A stretch of 64,000 bases of DNA from Undibacterium sp. Jales W-56 (lineage in GTDB: Bacteria > Pseudomonadota > Gammaproteobacteria > Burkholderiales > Burkholderiaceae_D). The stretch covers positions 434,001 to 498,000 of the forward strand of contig NZ_JAJLQW010000001.1 in NCBI RefSeq assembly GCF_025548535.1, read 5' to 3'. A program made the position numbers and the translations under genes. Of this stretch, positions 34,832-44,873 are shown piece after piece. Below the pieces are notes generated by a model. The model ran no database searches and was not told the DNA's origin. It saw only the letters and a program-made list of their open reading frames with translations. Every line of letters starts with the position of its first letter. The stretch's first letter is position 1.

Positions 34832-35893
34832 ATGACCTCGTTTGCTGGACTTGATTTGCTGACATCTGCGGTGATTGTATTGGATGCGGATAGCTGTATC
34901 TTGTATGCGAATGCCGCTGCAGAAAACATGCTGGACAGCTCGGCAAAATCGTTGTCCCAACTCAGATTGACCGATCTTTTTCTGAACGGCGAAGAATTAT
35001 TAGCCGTATTCGATCAGGCGGTCGCACATCAGTTTGCCGACAAGCGCCAGGACCTCACCCTGGAACGCGCTGGCCGCGACCCCTTGCATGTGCATAGCAT
35101 CGTGACGGCCCTGGAAAATCCGGCAACCCCGGTCCTGATCGAATTACGCGAGAACGTGCAGCAGCTCAAGCTCGACCGGGAGGAGCGTATGCTCGATCAG
35201 AGCAAGGCGAACAAAGAATTGATCCGCAATCTGGCCCATGAGATCAAGAATCCTCTTGGCGGCATACGCGGCGCCGCGCAATTGCTGGAGCTGGAATTGC
35301 CGGAGCGCCAGTTAAAAGAATTACGCGAATATACCCAGGTCATCATCAAAGAGGCTGACCGCCTGCAAACATTGGTTGATCGCTTGTTAGCCCCGCATCG
35401 TTTGCCGCACATCGTGGGCGATGTGAATATTCACGAAGTGTGCGAACGCGTGCGCAGCTTGATTTTTGCGGAATTCCCGCAGGGTTTGAGCATCAGGCGC
35501 GATTACGATTTATCGATACCGGAATTTCGCGGCGACAAAGAGCAGTTGATTCAAACCGTATTAAACATTGCACATAACGCAGCGCAGGCCTTGAGTGAAC
35601 GGATTAAACAAGGCGATGCTGAACTGACTTTCAAGTCGCGCGTAGTACGTCAGATCACTTTAGCCAAGGTGCGCTACAGGCTGGCATTAGATTTGCATAT
35701 CATCGATAACGGACCAGGTATCCCAGCCGAAATTCGCAACCGCATTTTTTATCCTCTGGTGTCAGGGCGAGATGGCGGCAGCGGATTAGGACTGACTTTG
35801 GCGCAAACCTTCATCGAGCAACATATGGGGGTAATTGAATGCGAAAGTCGACCGGGATGCACGGATTTCCGCATTTTAATTCCACTACCTTAA
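34832..35893 (+). CDS. ntrB: Nitrogen regulation sensor kinase NtrB (GlnL)
   Basis: A 353-aa soluble histidine kinase that phosphorylates NtrC under nitrogen limitation and is controlled by PII. The PAS domain covers about 5-115 (GLDLLTSAVIVLDADSCILY), the H-box is LAHEIKNPLGGIRGAAQLL, and ATPase motifs are DNGPGIP and GGSGLGLTLAQ. The start chosen is the ATG of MTSFAGLDLL, which fits the usual NtrB N-terminus. An in-frame TTG at 34775 would place the preceding terminator inside the gene. No clear RBS is seen. ntrC follows after 82 bases. Confidence 0.93.
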   Translation: MTSFAGLDLLTSAVIVLDADSCILYANAAAENMLDSSAKSLSQLRLTDLFLNGEELLAVFDQAVAHQFADKRQDLTLERAGRDPLHVHSIVTALENPATPVLIELRENVQQLKLDREERMLDQSKANKELIRNLAHEIKNPLGGIRGAAQLLELELPERQLKELREYTQVIIKEADRLQTLVDRLLAPHRLPHIVGDVNIHEVCERVRSLIFAEFPQGLSIRRDYDLSIPEFRGDKEQLIQTVLNIAHNAAQALSERIKQGDAELTFKSRVVRQITLAKVRYRLALDLHIIDNGPGIPAEIRNRIFYPLVSGRDGGSGLGLTLAQTFIEQHMGVIECESRPGCTDFRILIPLP

Positions 35894-35975
35894 AGCAGGG
35901 AACTGGCAGCCGGTACATCACAAGTGTCCCGATCTAATGTGCTTATTTTTCTTACGCAGGATGTAAAACGATTAT

Positions 35976-37505
35976 ATGAAACCAATCTGGATAGTTGACG
36001 ATGATGATTCCATTCGCTGGGTGCTGGAGAAGGCGCTGGCGCGTGAGAATCTCGCAAGCAAGAGCTTCACGAATGCCCGTGATGCGATGACGGCGTTGCA
36101 AAGCGATACGCCGCAAGTATTGGTGTCCGACATCCGCATGCATGGCGCATCTGGCCTTGAACTGTTGCAAGTCGTTAAAGCAAAATATCCCGGATTGCCG
36201 GTGATTATCATGACCGCTTTTTCGGATCTGGAATCGGCAGTAGCGGCATTTCAGGGCGGCGCGTTTGAATATTTAGCGAAGCCTTTCGATTTAGATAAAG
36301 CGGTTGAGTTGATCCGTCGCGCACTCGATGAAAGCCTGCGCGAATCGAATGTCGAGCAGAACGTTTCTGAGACTCCGGAAATTTTAGGACAAGCACCGGC
36401 GATGCAGGATGTATTTCGTGCCATCGGGCGCTTATCGCAATCGCATGTGACCGTCTTGATCACGGGTGAATCCGGTAGCGGTAAGGAACTGGTAGCGCGT
36501 GCTTTACATAAACATAGTCCCAGATCGGCACAACCTTTCATCGCCTTGAATACCGCCGCTATTCCGAAAGATTTGCTGGAGTCGGAATTATTCGGCCACG
36601 AGCGCGGCGCATTTACCGGTGCGCAGGCGACCCGGCGCGGGCGTTTTGAGCAAGCTGAAGGCGGCACTTTATTTCTCGATGAGATCGGCGATATGCCTTT
36701 TGACTTGCAGACGCGATTATTGCGGGTGCTGTCTGATGGACATTTTTATCGGGTAGGCGGACATCAGCCTATGAAGGCGAATGTGCGCGTGATTGCAGCA
36801 ACGCATCAAAATCTGGAGTCGCGTGTTAAAGACGGCTTGTTCCGCGAAGACTTATATCATCGCCTGAATGTGATCCGCCTGCGTTTGCCTAGTTTGCGTG
36901 AACGTCGCGAAGATATTCCGTTGCTGACCAAATTTTTCCTGGCCCAAAGCGCCAAACAATTGGGCGTAGAAGTCAAACGCATGTCAGAACCTGCCTTACA
37001 ATTCTTGTCGGGATTGGAGTTTCCAGGCAATGTGCGCCAATTGGAAAATCTGTGTAACTGGATCACTGTCATGGCGCCGGGGCAAACGGTAGAGATCCCT
37101 GATCTGCCGCAGGATTTGGTTCCTGCCGCCAGTCAGCTTGTTGCACTGAGTTCACCTTATCAAGCCAGCGATATGCAGTCCCGCCATGCCGAGGTGAATA
37201 CGGGACATGCGGCAACGAGTAATAGCACCGGCTTTGCCAACGGCAGTATCAGCGATGTGCAGAGTCAACATAAAGCCGAGAGCTGGATGAGTTTATTGGA
37301 AGCAGAGGCTACTGCCATGCTGGCCCAGGGACAATCCGAAGTCATCGATAAGCTGGGCAGGAGTTTTGAGTCTATCGTCATCAAGGCCGCATTGAAGCAT
37401 ACGCACGGCAGGAAAAATGATGCAGCGATTCGGTTGGGCATAGGCCGCAATACGATTACCAGAAAGATTCAGGAACTCGGTATTGACGGCGCGAAAGACG
37501 AATAA
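35976..37505 (+). CDS. ntrC: Nitrogen regulation response regulator NtrC (GlnG)
   Basis: A 509-aa sigma-54 activator. The receiver domain starts with IVDDDDSIRWVLEKAL; the phospho-acceptor Asp lies in VLVSDIRMHGASG. The AAA+ domain has Walker A GESGSGKELVARALHKHSPR, the sigma-54 loop GAFTGA, and Walker B TLFLDEIGDMP. The C-terminal Fis-type HTH is DAAIRLGIGRNTITRKIQEL. The linker between AAA+ and HTH (about 385-440) is longer and Ser/Ala/Gln-rich compared with enteric NtrC. It is second in the ntrBC operon, ending in a strong terminator. Confidence 0.97.
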   Translation: MKPIWIVDDDDSIRWVLEKALARENLASKSFTNARDAMTALQSDTPQVLVSDIRMHGASGLELLQVVKAKYPGLPVIIMTAFSDLESAVAAFQGGAFEYLAKPFDLDKAVELIRRALDESLRESNVEQNVSETPEILGQAPAMQDVFRAIGRLSQSHVTVLITGESGSGKELVARALHKHSPRSAQPFIALNTAAIPKDLLESELFGHERGAFTGAQATRRGRFEQAEGGTLFLDEIGDMPFDLQTRLLRVLSDGHFYRVGGHQPMKANVRVIAATHQNLESRVKDGLFREDLYHRLNVIRLRLPSLRERREDIPLLTKFFLAQSAKQLGVEVKRMSEPALQFLSGLEFPGNVRQLENLCNWITVMAPGQTVEIPDLPQDLVPAASQLVALSSPYQASDMQSRHAEVNTGHAATSNSTGFANGSISDVQSQHKAESWMSLLEAEATAMLAQGQSEVIDKLGRSFESIVIKAALKHTHGRKNDAAIRLGIGRNTITRKIQELGIDGAKDE

Positions 37506-37550
37506 TCCAGCGATCCTGCCGTTGAATTTTTAGAGGTAAATTGATTCTCA

Positions 37551-37588
37551 AGGTGCCGCTCCTGAACCACAGTAGCGGCACCTTTTTT
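37551..37588 (+). terminator. Intrinsic terminator of ntrBC
   Basis: AGGTGCCGCT, a 13-base loop, AGCGGCACCT and a T-run: a perfect ten-pair stem. Confidence 0.92.
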
Positions 37589-37604
37589 ATTGTCTGGAGT
37601 TGTT

Positions 37605-38096
37605 ATGCTGCCTGGTTTGCGCATGGTTGATCTCGCCGATGCAGAAGCTATCTGCCGGATATATAACTATTACGTAGTGAATACCACGATTTCTTTTGAG
37701 GAGGAAGAAGTCAGCGTGACTGAAATGACGCGCCGTATTTCGGAGGTGAGCAATGACTATCCATGGTTAGTGCTGGAAAGAGACGGCATGCTGATCGGTT
37801 ATGCCTATGCCAGTAAGTGGAAGCCGCGCTCTGCGTATCGATTTTCGGTCGAGTGCTCGGTCTATCTGTCGAATGACGCGCTGGGACAAGGTGCGGGAAC
37901 GCTATTGTACGAGAGCTTATTCGAGCAGTTGCGCAAGTTGGGTGTGCATACTTTGATCGGTGGAATTGCTTTGCCGAACGCCGCCAGTGTGGCTTTGCAC
38001 GAAAAATTAGGATTTTCCAAGGTCGCCCATTTTTCGCAAATCGGGTTTAAAAAAGATGGTTGGGTGGATGTCGCTTATTGGCAAAAAACGCTTTAA
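37605..38096 (+). CDS. GNAT N-acetyltransferase, phosphinothricin/methionine sulfoximine type
   Basis: A 163-aa GNAT protein. The start is the ATG of MLPGLRMVDL, with TGGAG seven bases upstream; the frame opens earlier at a TTG. The Pat/MddA subgroup pattern is visible: DAEAICRIYNYYVVNTTISF, then VLERDGMLIGYAYASKWKPR, the AYRFSVECSVYLS strand, the acetyl-CoA loop GQGAGTLLY, and ALHEKLGFSKVAHFSQIGFK. Members acetylate glutamine synthetase inhibitors and methionine derivatives. Its position after glnA-ntrBC is suggestive, but it has its own promoter region beyond the terminator. Confidence 0.88.
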   Translation: MLPGLRMVDLADAEAICRIYNYYVVNTTISFEEEEVSVTEMTRRISEVSNDYPWLVLERDGMLIGYAYASKWKPRSAYRFSVECSVYLSNDALGQGAGTLLYESLFEQLRKLGVHTLIGGIALPNAASVALHEKLGFSKVAHFSQIGFKKDGWVDVAYWQKTL

Positions 38097-38123
38097 GGCT
38101 AAATTTCTTTGCGCCATGAATAA

Positions 38124-38336
38124 TAGGACTTGCGCAAAACGATCAGCTGCTTACCGCAACGTATATTGAACCCGCAGGCTGGATGCGGCTTTCAGAAGCA
38201 TTTCGTGCCAACAGGCGCATCCAGCTTGCGGGTTCATTTGAGTATCGACACCCGATGAAGTCTGTTCCTTCCCCTGCCTGTTCTCTGTGTCTGCGTGTCT
38301 TTGTGGTGAGCGATTGGAGTTTTTGCGTCAATCCTA
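38124..38336 (+). repeat. MITE-like element A, copy 4 (best preserved)
   Basis: A 213-bp copy with inverted ends AGGACTTGCGCAAAAC and TTTTTGCGTCAATCCT. It has the central palindrome (CCCGCAGGCTGGATGCGGC against GGCGCATCCAGCTTGCGGG) and the CTCTGTGTCTGCGTG tract, with TA at both outer edges. Confidence 0.9.
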
Positions 38337-38540
38337 AAGAACATGCTGTCTGTGGGATGCCGGAAAAAATTGTTTTATTTGGTCAAGGTATCAGAGTATG
38401 ATTTTCAATAGTGAGTGCAAACAAGCTTCATCACTCATTGACTTTGAAAGCTTGTTACGGTCTTCTTCGTGCATATCGAACCAATTAAGGGCGGTAACAG
38501 TGTCCATACTGTTACATGCTGTCTTTAAAGGAGATGCAAT
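38337..38540. other. Leader region of the HDOD gene
   Basis: It holds no gene. The strong RBS AAAGGAG lies eight bases before the ATG at 38541. No promoter box is clear enough to call. Confidence 0.4.
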
Positions 38541-39368
38541 ATGAATTTCGATGCGCTTTTTCAGCAACAAAATGCCCTGCCAATCATTCCTAAAGTGGTT
38601 CAGGAAGTCATCGACAGTTTTAACAATGAAGACGTGTCAATCGATGAAATTGCAAAGAAACTCTCCGCAGATCAGGTACTTAGCGCCAAGTTGTTGAGAT
38701 TGGCGAATTCCTCTTATTACCACTCCTCCCGTAGCGTTGGCACGGTCGAAGATGCCGTGCTGATGCTGGGATTTATGACCGTACGTACTCTGGTCGTCAG
38801 TAGCGGATTGACCGCTAGTTTTAAGGCGATGCCCGGCGTGGATTTGAAAAAATTCTGGCGCTACAGTTTGCATACGGCAATCATTGCCAAATGGTTGGCG
38901 AAGCACTTGCGCAATAATTCCGATTTTGCATTTACCGTCGGCATGATGCACGCCATCGGCCAGCTTGTAATGCATGCCGGCATGCCAGAAAACATGTTGC
39001 AAGTTGATAAAATTGCGAGTCCTTATGATTCGCGCCGTCTGGATGTTGAACGCGCTTCTCTGGGCTACAATTTTTCTGATGTGGGAGCCGAGTTGGCGAA
39101 ACGCTGGCGTTTCCCGGATAATTTTTCCTCGGTCATACTGGCATTCCCGGAGCCGTTAGCGGCAACCTTGTTTGACCCTATGGCTGCCGTGATTCATCTC
39201 GCCGCATGGCGCTCGCGTTCGCTGGAAAATAATTATTCTGCCGAAGAGTTGCAGGCAACTTTCCCTGAAGATATCGCAAAAAAGTTGGGTATTTCAGCAA
39301 ATGCGATACTCAACGATATGCCGCCAATCGCCCAATTGAGCCAGGGTATGGAAGAGTTGATCGCTTAA
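38541..39368 (+). CDS. HDOD-domain signalling protein
   Basis: A 275-aa protein made almost entirely of one HDOD domain (about 15-215): NALPIIPKVVQEVIDSFNNE, then KKLSADQVLSAKLLRLANSS, and SLHTAIIAKWLAKHL followed by FTVGMMHAIGQLVMHAG. The HD pair of true phosphodiesterases is replaced, so catalytic activity is not expected (family knowledge). HDOD proteins take part in c-di-GMP and chemotaxis-type regulation in Xanthomonas and others. It is a single gene with its own leader and convergent to the next. Confidence 0.9.
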   Translation: MNFDALFQQQNALPIIPKVVQEVIDSFNNEDVSIDEIAKKLSADQVLSAKLLRLANSSYYHSSRSVGTVEDAVLMLGFMTVRTLVVSSGLTASFKAMPGVDLKKFWRYSLHTAIIAKWLAKHLRNNSDFAFTVGMMHAIGQLVMHAGMPENMLQVDKIASPYDSRRLDVERASLGYNFSDVGAELAKRWRFPDNFSSVILAFPEPLAATLFDPMAAVIHLAAWRSRSLENNYSAEELQATFPEDIAKKLGISANAILNDMPPIAQLSQGMEELIA

Positions 39369-39406
39369 GCCGGCGCCATAGATGTCATCTTACAGATGGC
39401 ATCAAA

Positions 39407-41017
39407 TTACTTGGCTTGCTGTTGCATATCCATTGCAAGTGCTTCTGCTACCCGAATGCCGTCAATCGCGGCAGATAAAATACCCCCGGCATAACCGGCG
39501 CCTTCGCCGGCCGGGTACAGTCCTTTTGTATTCAGACTCTGCAGGCTATGATCGTCGCGTTTGATGCGAATCGGTGATGACGTTCTGGTTTCAACACCGG
39601 TCATCACGGCGTCGTTCATCGCGAAACCTTTGATCTGCTTGTCGAACTCAGGCAAGGCTTCACGAATCGCATCAATCGCGAAAGCAGGCAAGGCTTCCGC
39701 CAGATCCACCAGCGTAATCCCCGGTTTGTACGACGGGATGACCGTACCTAATTCGGTCGATGTTTTTTTCGCTAAAAAATCACCAACCAGCTGACCTGGC
39801 GCATTGTAATTCTCACCGCCCAATTGATAGGCCAAGGATTCCAATTTACGCTGGAAATCAATGCCGGCCAATGGGTGCTCAGGATAGTCGGCCGGTGTGA
39901 TGCCGACCACGATCGCGCTATTGGCGTTGCGTTCATTGCGTGAATATTGGCTCATGCCATTGGTAACGACACGACCGGGTTCCGAGGCGGCGGCGACCAC
40001 GGTGCCGCCCGGGCACATACAGAAGCTATACACAGAACGTCCATTGCTTGCATGATGGACTAACTTGTAATCAGCGGCGCCGAGAATTTTATTGCCGGCA
40101 TTCGGCCCGAATCGCGCCTTGTCAATAATCGATTGCGGATGCTCAATGCGGAAGCCAACCGAGAATGGCTTCGCCTCGACATAAATACCGCGCTGATGCA
40201 CCATCTGGAAAGTATCGCGCGCGCTATGGCCGACGGCAAGTACCACATGCCGGGTAGCCAGATACGAGCCATCCGCTAACTGCACGCCTTTGACTTGTCC
40301 GTCTTCAATATCGATATCGGTGACCTTTTGCTGGAAGCGGATCTCACCTCCGAGCGCTTCGATATTCGAACGCATTTCCTCGATCATTTTGACCAGGCGG
40401 AAAGTCCCGATATGCGGTTTGCTGACATACATAATTTCTTCCGGCGCGCCAGCCTTGACGAATTCCGCGAGCACTTTACGACCGTAGTGTTTCGGATCCT
40501 TGACCTGACTCCATAATTTGCCATCGGAAAATGTACCCGCTCCGCCTTCGCCGAATTGCACATTCGATTCTGGCTGCAACTCGCGTTTGCGCCACAGGCC
40601 CCAGGTGTCTTTGGTGCGTTCACGTACTTCTTTGCCGCGCTCCAGCACGATAGGGCGAAATCCCATTTGCGCCAGAATCAAAGCGACAAACAGGCCGCAA
40701 GGGCCGAAGCCGATGATGACAGGGCGCAGTACAGGCGCGGCGTCAACCTGGGTAACGAAGCGGTAGCTGGTATCCGGGGTCAGAGCGATATGCGGTTTGT
40801 TCTTCAGACTTGCCAGCAGTTGATCGCCTTGCTTTGTTGTTACATCGATGGTGTAAATTAAAACGATGGCGGTCTTTTTGCGCGCATCGTAGCTGCGCCG
40901 GAAAATAATAAAACTGATCAGATCGTCTTCAGAAATGCCAAGTCGCTGCAAAATCGCCGTTTTGATAGCGGATTCGGGATGATCAAGAGGGAGTTGTATG
41001 TCAGTCAGGCGTAGCAT
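39407..41017 (-). CDS. FAD-dependent oxidoreductase, COG2509 family
   Basis: A 536-aa flavoprotein. An N-terminal ~95-residue alpha/beta domain (RLGISEDDLISFIIFRRSYD) precedes the Rossmann FAD motif VIIGFGPCGLFVALILAQMG near residue 100. Then come NVQFGEGGAGTFSDGKLWSQ, the second FAD contact VVLAVGHSARDTFQM, and the C-terminal GLYPAGEGAGYAGGILSAA. This family is widespread and conserved, but its reaction is not known; the fold is like that of geranylgeranyl reductases and related dehydrogenases. It has no obvious operon partners. Confidence 0.88.
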   Translation of the reverse strand: MLRLTDIQLPLDHPESAIKTAILQRLGISEDDLISFIIFRRSYDARKKTAIVLIYTIDVTTKQGDQLLASLKNKPHIALTPDTSYRFVTQVDAAPVLRPVIIGFGPCGLFVALILAQMGFRPIVLERGKEVRERTKDTWGLWRKRELQPESNVQFGEGGAGTFSDGKLWSQVKDPKHYGRKVLAEFVKAGAPEEIMYVSKPHIGTFRLVKMIEEMRSNIEALGGEIRFQQKVTDIDIEDGQVKGVQLADGSYLATRHVVLAVGHSARDTFQMVHQRGIYVEAKPFSVGFRIEHPQSIIDKARFGPNAGNKILGAADYKLVHHASNGRSVYSFCMCPGGTVVAAASEPGRVVTNGMSQYSRNERNANSAIVVGITPADYPEHPLAGIDFQRKLESLAYQLGGENYNAPGQLVGDFLAKKTSTELGTVIPSYKPGITLVDLAEALPAFAIDAIREALPEFDKQIKGFAMNDAVMTGVETRTSSPIRIKRDDHSLQSLNTKGLYPAGEGAGYAGGILSAAIDGIRVAEALAMDMQQQAK

Positions 41018-41053
41018 TTACAGTATTCCAGGTAAAACAGAAATCAAGATGAT

Positions 41054-41076
41054 GTCCGCAAGGTAAAATTGCGGAC
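41054..41076. promoter_or_regulatory. Hairpin in the divergent gap of the flavoprotein and GST genes
   Basis: GTCCGCAA, loop GGTAAAA, TTGCGGAC is a perfect eight-pair stem 37 bases upstream of the flavoprotein ATG. There is no T-run. It may be an operator or a leader hairpin. Confidence 0.45.
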
Positions 41077-41206
41077 CAGTCCAGTATTTTACCCTTAAGC
41101 GTGTTCGGTTCACTCAGCGGTATAGCGATGTCCGGCTGATTTCTCTATCTTATCTATCGGCCAGACAACTGTTGTCATTGAAAACTACTCAAAGAAAGCA
41201 AAAATC

Positions 41207-41848
41207 ATGATTCAACTTTACTACTATCCAGGCAATGCCAATCTGGCGCCGCATATGATTCTCGAGGAAATGGGCATTCCATACGAGCTGGTATTGCTCG
41301 ATACCGAGAAGAAAGAGCATCAACAAGCGGCCTATATGAAGCTCAATCCGACCGGCAAGATTCCTACATTGCTGGACGATGGCCTGGTGTTGACCGAAAC
41401 GGCGGCGATCTGCCTGCATCTGGCGGATAAGTATTCCGGTGGCAAGCTGGTGCCAGCTTTGGGAACGCCGCAGCGCGCGCAATTATATCGGTGGCTGATG
41501 TACCTGACGAATACCCTGCAGGCAGAGCTGATTACGTATTTTTATCCGCATCGTCTCGCGCAGGAGGAGGCCGCGATCGCCCAGGTAAAAGCCAATGCGG
41601 AAGCCCGTGTCGCCGAGATGATCGATTTATTGGAGAACAGCCTGGCGCAATCCGGCGGTGCTTATTTATTGGGCGAGCAATTCACGTTACTCGATCCCTA
41701 TCTGTTCATGCTGTGTCGCTGGACACGCAACATGCATAAGCCTGCGCGCAAGCGTGAACATCTGGGCAGATTCCTCAATCTGCTGGCAGAGCGTCCTTGT
41801 GTGCAGCGGACTTTTGAGATGGAAGGCATTGCTGCGCCTTATTTCTGA
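41207..41848 (+). CDS. Glutathione S-transferase
   Basis: A 213-aa GST. The thioredoxin-fold half (1-80) includes IQLYYYPGNANLAPHMILEE, NPTGKIPTLLDDG and the glutathione-binding LTETAAICLHLAD. The helical half (90-205) contains the GEQFTLLDPYLFMLCRW N-capping motif. No class assignment is safe; it resembles beta/YfcG-like proteins. Promoter and RBS (AAAGAAAG) lie in the gap shared with the divergent flavoprotein gene. Confidence 0.92.
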   Translation: MIQLYYYPGNANLAPHMILEEMGIPYELVLLDTEKKEHQQAAYMKLNPTGKIPTLLDDGLVLTETAAICLHLADKYSGGKLVPALGTPQRAQLYRWLMYLTNTLQAELITYFYPHRLAQEEAAIAQVKANAEARVAEMIDLLENSLAQSGGAYLLGEQFTLLDPYLFMLCRWTRNMHKPARKREHLGRFLNLLAERPCVQRTFEMEGIAAPYF

Positions 41849-41940
41849 TACCGAATTCGCCACTGGTATTTCGCAGCTTATTTGAAAACGCATAGACGAG
41901 CTTAAGCGGGGCTGGCGGCTAGGTTTATCTGCCAGATCTG

Positions 41941-42933
41941 CTAGATAGCCGCCCTAGACCAGCGCAATTTGTGCCATGCGTTTTGTTGTGCGGGATTCAG
42001 AAATGTCCAGGCCAGAAAACGACTTTGCTTTTGTCCCTGATTCATGGAGATCGTTTTGCTGTCGTGCACGCCGGCCTGTTTGAGTGCGGCATGCAGGCTG
42101 GGCAGGTTTGCTGATTTTGATACCAGCGTGGTAAACCAGAAGCAGCGGGTCGGCATCTGTTTACTCTCTTTGATCATGCGCTGTATAAAAGCCGCTTCAC
42201 CGCCGGGACACCAAAGCTCGGCATCTTGCCCGCCGAAGTTCAGGGTGCTGTTCCGGCCATCGTCTTCTTTCCCCAGGTTGCGCCACTTGCGTTGCGTGCC
42301 TTCAGCGGCTTCTTTGGCCGAACTGTGAAACGGTGGGTTGCACATGGTCAGGTCGTACCATTCATGGTCTGCAACTACTTCTTTAAAAATCGCATTCTTC
42401 GATGTTTGCTGCCGTAGGTGTATCGCGGCAGTCAAGCCTGGATTGGCATCGAGTATGCTTTGCGCATGGGTGAGTGAAGCAGAACTGATATCCGTCCCGA
42501 CAAATTGCCATTGATATTCTGCATGACCGATCAGGGGATAAATGCAATTAGCGCCAACCCCGATATCCAGCACTTGTACGGCGCTGCCTGTGGGGATTTT
42601 GCCGCCGTTGCTGCCGGCCAGAAGATCGGCGAGATAATGCAGATAATCGGCGCGACCAGGTATCGGCGGGCATAGATTATCCGGCGGAATATCCCATGCG
42701 GCTATGTTGTAAGCGTGTTTCAGCAAGGCGCGATTCAATGCTCTGACAGCCTGCGGATTGGCGAAATCAATACTGGTTTCACCGTTACTATGTTCTTCAA
42801 TAAATGCCAGCAGCGATGGCTCGGCAGACGTCAGTTTTGCGAAGTCATAGCGGCCTTGATGACGGTTGCGCGGGTGCAGTTTACCGTTGCCGGAGCGGCG
42901 TTCAGATGTTGTTGCAACGGGTTTCGCAGTCAT
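41941..42933 (-). CDS. rlmF: 23S rRNA (adenine1618-N6)-methyltransferase RlmF
   Basis: A 330-aa SAM-dependent methyltransferase that modifies A1618 of 23S rRNA. The N-terminal LHPRNRHQGRYDFAKL segment is diagnostic, followed by VLDIGVGANCIYPLIG (SAM motif I) and the catalytic TMCNPPFHSSAKEA. The start chosen is the ATG of MTAKPVATTS; the frame opens earlier at 42975, overlapping the end of gshA by 19 bases, and both starts are possible. It probably shares the gshA transcript. An inverted repeat (GGCGGCTA/TAGCCGCC) spans the stop codon. Confidence 0.92.
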   Translation of the reverse strand: MTAKPVATTSERRSGNGKLHPRNRHQGRYDFAKLTSAEPSLLAFIEEHSNGETSIDFANPQAVRALNRALLKHAYNIAAWDIPPDNLCPPIPGRADYLHYLADLLAGSNGGKIPTGSAVQVLDIGVGANCIYPLIGHAEYQWQFVGTDISSASLTHAQSILDANPGLTAAIHLRQQTSKNAIFKEVVADHEWYDLTMCNPPFHSSAKEAAEGTQRKWRNLGKEDDGRNSTLNFGGQDAELWCPGGEAAFIQRMIKESKQMPTRCFWFTTLVSKSANLPSLHAALKQAGVHDSKTISMNQGQKQSRFLAWTFLNPAQQNAWHKLRWSRAAI

Positions 42934-42956
42934 TACGCAGCCAGATGAATTTGATT

Positions 42957-44546
42957 TCAAGGCAGGGATTTGCACAGACTGCTTGCCAGATACGCAGCGA
43001 CATAATCGTCGAAGTTCCCGGTTTGTTCTTGCTCCAGTTTTGCCGTTTCTGCCAGCGAGCTATCTGCCAGTTCCTTGAAATAGCGGCTTTCCCCGGCATT
43101 CGGCGGATTCGCTTTAAAGTAGGCGGCATGCTGTTCGCTCTGATGCAGGCCAAACCGATGGAAAGAATCACCGTGATCGCCCATCGCCTGCAAGACGCGC
43201 GCCGATGGCGTCAACGTTGCATCCTGTAGTTTTTGTAATTGCGCTTGCATACTGCGGGCGTGGCTATCGGTGCCGTGCTCCTGATCCAGTAACTCCGCAA
43301 CCGCTTGCATTTTGGCGAGCAAGGCTTGCCCCCATTCCTGCAAATGAATGGCCTCGCCTTGTCGCAGCAAGGATAAGCCGGGACGCCGGCCTTCTTTGAC
43401 GGTGAGCGCAAAGTTCGCGGCTTGTTCCCGGCTTTCCTCCGCCGAAATGGCAGGGCTGGCATCTAAGGCGCAAAACAGCAGGAACACATCGAGGAAACGC
43501 GAGGTCTCCAGATTGATACCGATCGGTTCAAAAGGATCGACGTCCATGCAACGTACTTCGATGTATTGCACACCTCGACCGCACAGGGCTTGTATCGGAC
43601 GCTCGCCGCTACGGATCACGCGTTTAGGGCGGATCGTCGAGTAATACTCATTTTCTATTTGCAGGATATTGGTGCTGAGTTGTATCCATTCGCCTTCGCT
43701 ATTCTTGATGCCAAATCTGGCATACGGCGGATAGGGTTTGCTGACTGCATCCGACAGCGTTTTGACATAGTTTTCCAGACTGTTTTCTTGCGGACGCAAA
43801 CCGGATTGCGCATCGTTCTGGTAGCCCAGATCGCTCATGCGCAAGCTGGTTGCATACGGAAGATACAGCGTGTCTTCGGATAAGCGTTCGAGTTGATGGT
43901 CGCGGCCTTGCAAGAAGCAACGCGACAAGGCCGGTGAAGCACCAAACAAATACATGAGCAGCCAGCTATAACGGCGGAAATTGCGAATCAATGCAATATA
44001 GCTTTCGGACTGAAAATCCTGCTCGGTACCGGACACATCCTCTTCTCGTTTTAACAAAGACCATAGCTTCTCAGGCAGCGAATAATTGTAGTGAATACCA
44101 GCGATACATTGCATGGCTTTGCCGTAGCGCAAGGCCAGGCCGCGACGATATACATGCTTCAGCATACCGATGTGCGACTTGCCATACCAGGCGATTTGAA
44201 TGTCCGCCTCAGCCGGCAAAATGCTGGGCATCGATTGGCTCCACAGCATTTCGCTACCCAGCGCGCTATACGCGACGCGGTGTATGGTATTTAGTTTTTC
44301 TAAGGTGGTAGCGATATCGTTATCGGTAGGCGTGATGAATTCCAGCAGAGCTTCAGCATAGTCAGTCGTGATTTGTGCATGGGTCAGCGTAGAACCAAGG
44401 GCGATCGGGTGCGCGCTAGCTGCCAGTTTGCCTGTGGGATCAATGCGCAGAGTTTCCCGCTCTATCCCGCGCAAGCCCTGGCTTAATAGCGGACGATGCT
44501 CTTCTTGAGTCAATAATGCCAGGCGGCGTGTCAATTGAGTATGCAA
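42957..44546 (-). CDS. gshA: Glutamate-cysteine ligase
   Basis: A 529-aa enzyme that joins glutamate and cysteine in the first step of glutathione synthesis, of the enterobacterial GshA type. Motifs are [50 protein letters not shown], and [20 protein letters not shown]. Length is normal. The C-terminus is typical. Next on the strand is rlmF. Confidence 0.95.
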   Translation of the reverse strand: MHTQLTRRLALLTQEEHRPLLSQGLRGIERETLRIDPTGKLAASAHPIALGSTLTHAQITTDYAEALLEFITPTDNDIATTLEKLNTIHRVAYSALGSEMLWSQSMPSILPAEADIQIAWYGKSHIGMLKHVYRRGLALRYGKAMQCIAGIHYNYSLPEKLWSLLKREEDVSGTEQDFQSESYIALIRNFRRYSWLLMYLFGASPALSRCFLQGRDHQLERLSEDTLYLPYATSLRMSDLGYQNDAQSGLRPQENSLENYVKTLSDAVSKPYPPYARFGIKNSEGEWIQLSTNILQIENEYYSTIRPKRVIRSGERPIQALCGRGVQYIEVRCMDVDPFEPIGINLETSRFLDVFLLFCALDASPAISAEESREQAANFALTVKEGRRPGLSLLRQGEAIHLQEWGQALLAKMQAVAELLDQEHGTDSHARSMQAQLQKLQDATLTPSARVLQAMGDHGDSFHRFGLHQSEQHAAYFKANPPNAGESRYFKELADSSLAETAKLEQEQTGNFDDYVAAYLASSLCKSLP

Positions 44547-44672
44547 AAATATCCCCTAGGTATTCCAATTTGGTCAGCAAAACGTACGTGTGCGAGAGAT
44601 TAACCGAAATTGAAAAACGGCGTTTGCGATGCGATTTTTGATCGCATGGCGCGGGCATGCAGTTGCATTTAT

Positions 44673-44873
44673 AAGACTGACGCAAAACGACAAGCTGCTT
44701 ACCGCAATGTACATCGAAACCGCAGGCTGTATGCGGCTTTCCGAGACATTTCGTGCCAACAGGCGCATCCAGCTTGCGGGTTCATTTGAATATCAAACGC
44801 CATGCTGCCTTTCCTCTCTTGCCGTGTCTGCGTATTTCGGTGCTGAGAGGTTTTGGTTTTTGCGGAAATCCTG
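44673..44873 (+). repeat. MITE-like element A, copy 5
   Basis: About 201 bp. It starts AGACTGACGCAAAACG, has the central palindrome with a G-to-T change (GGCTGTATGCGGC), the CCGTGTCTGCG tract, and ends TTTTTGCGGAAATCCTG. Confidence 0.85.
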
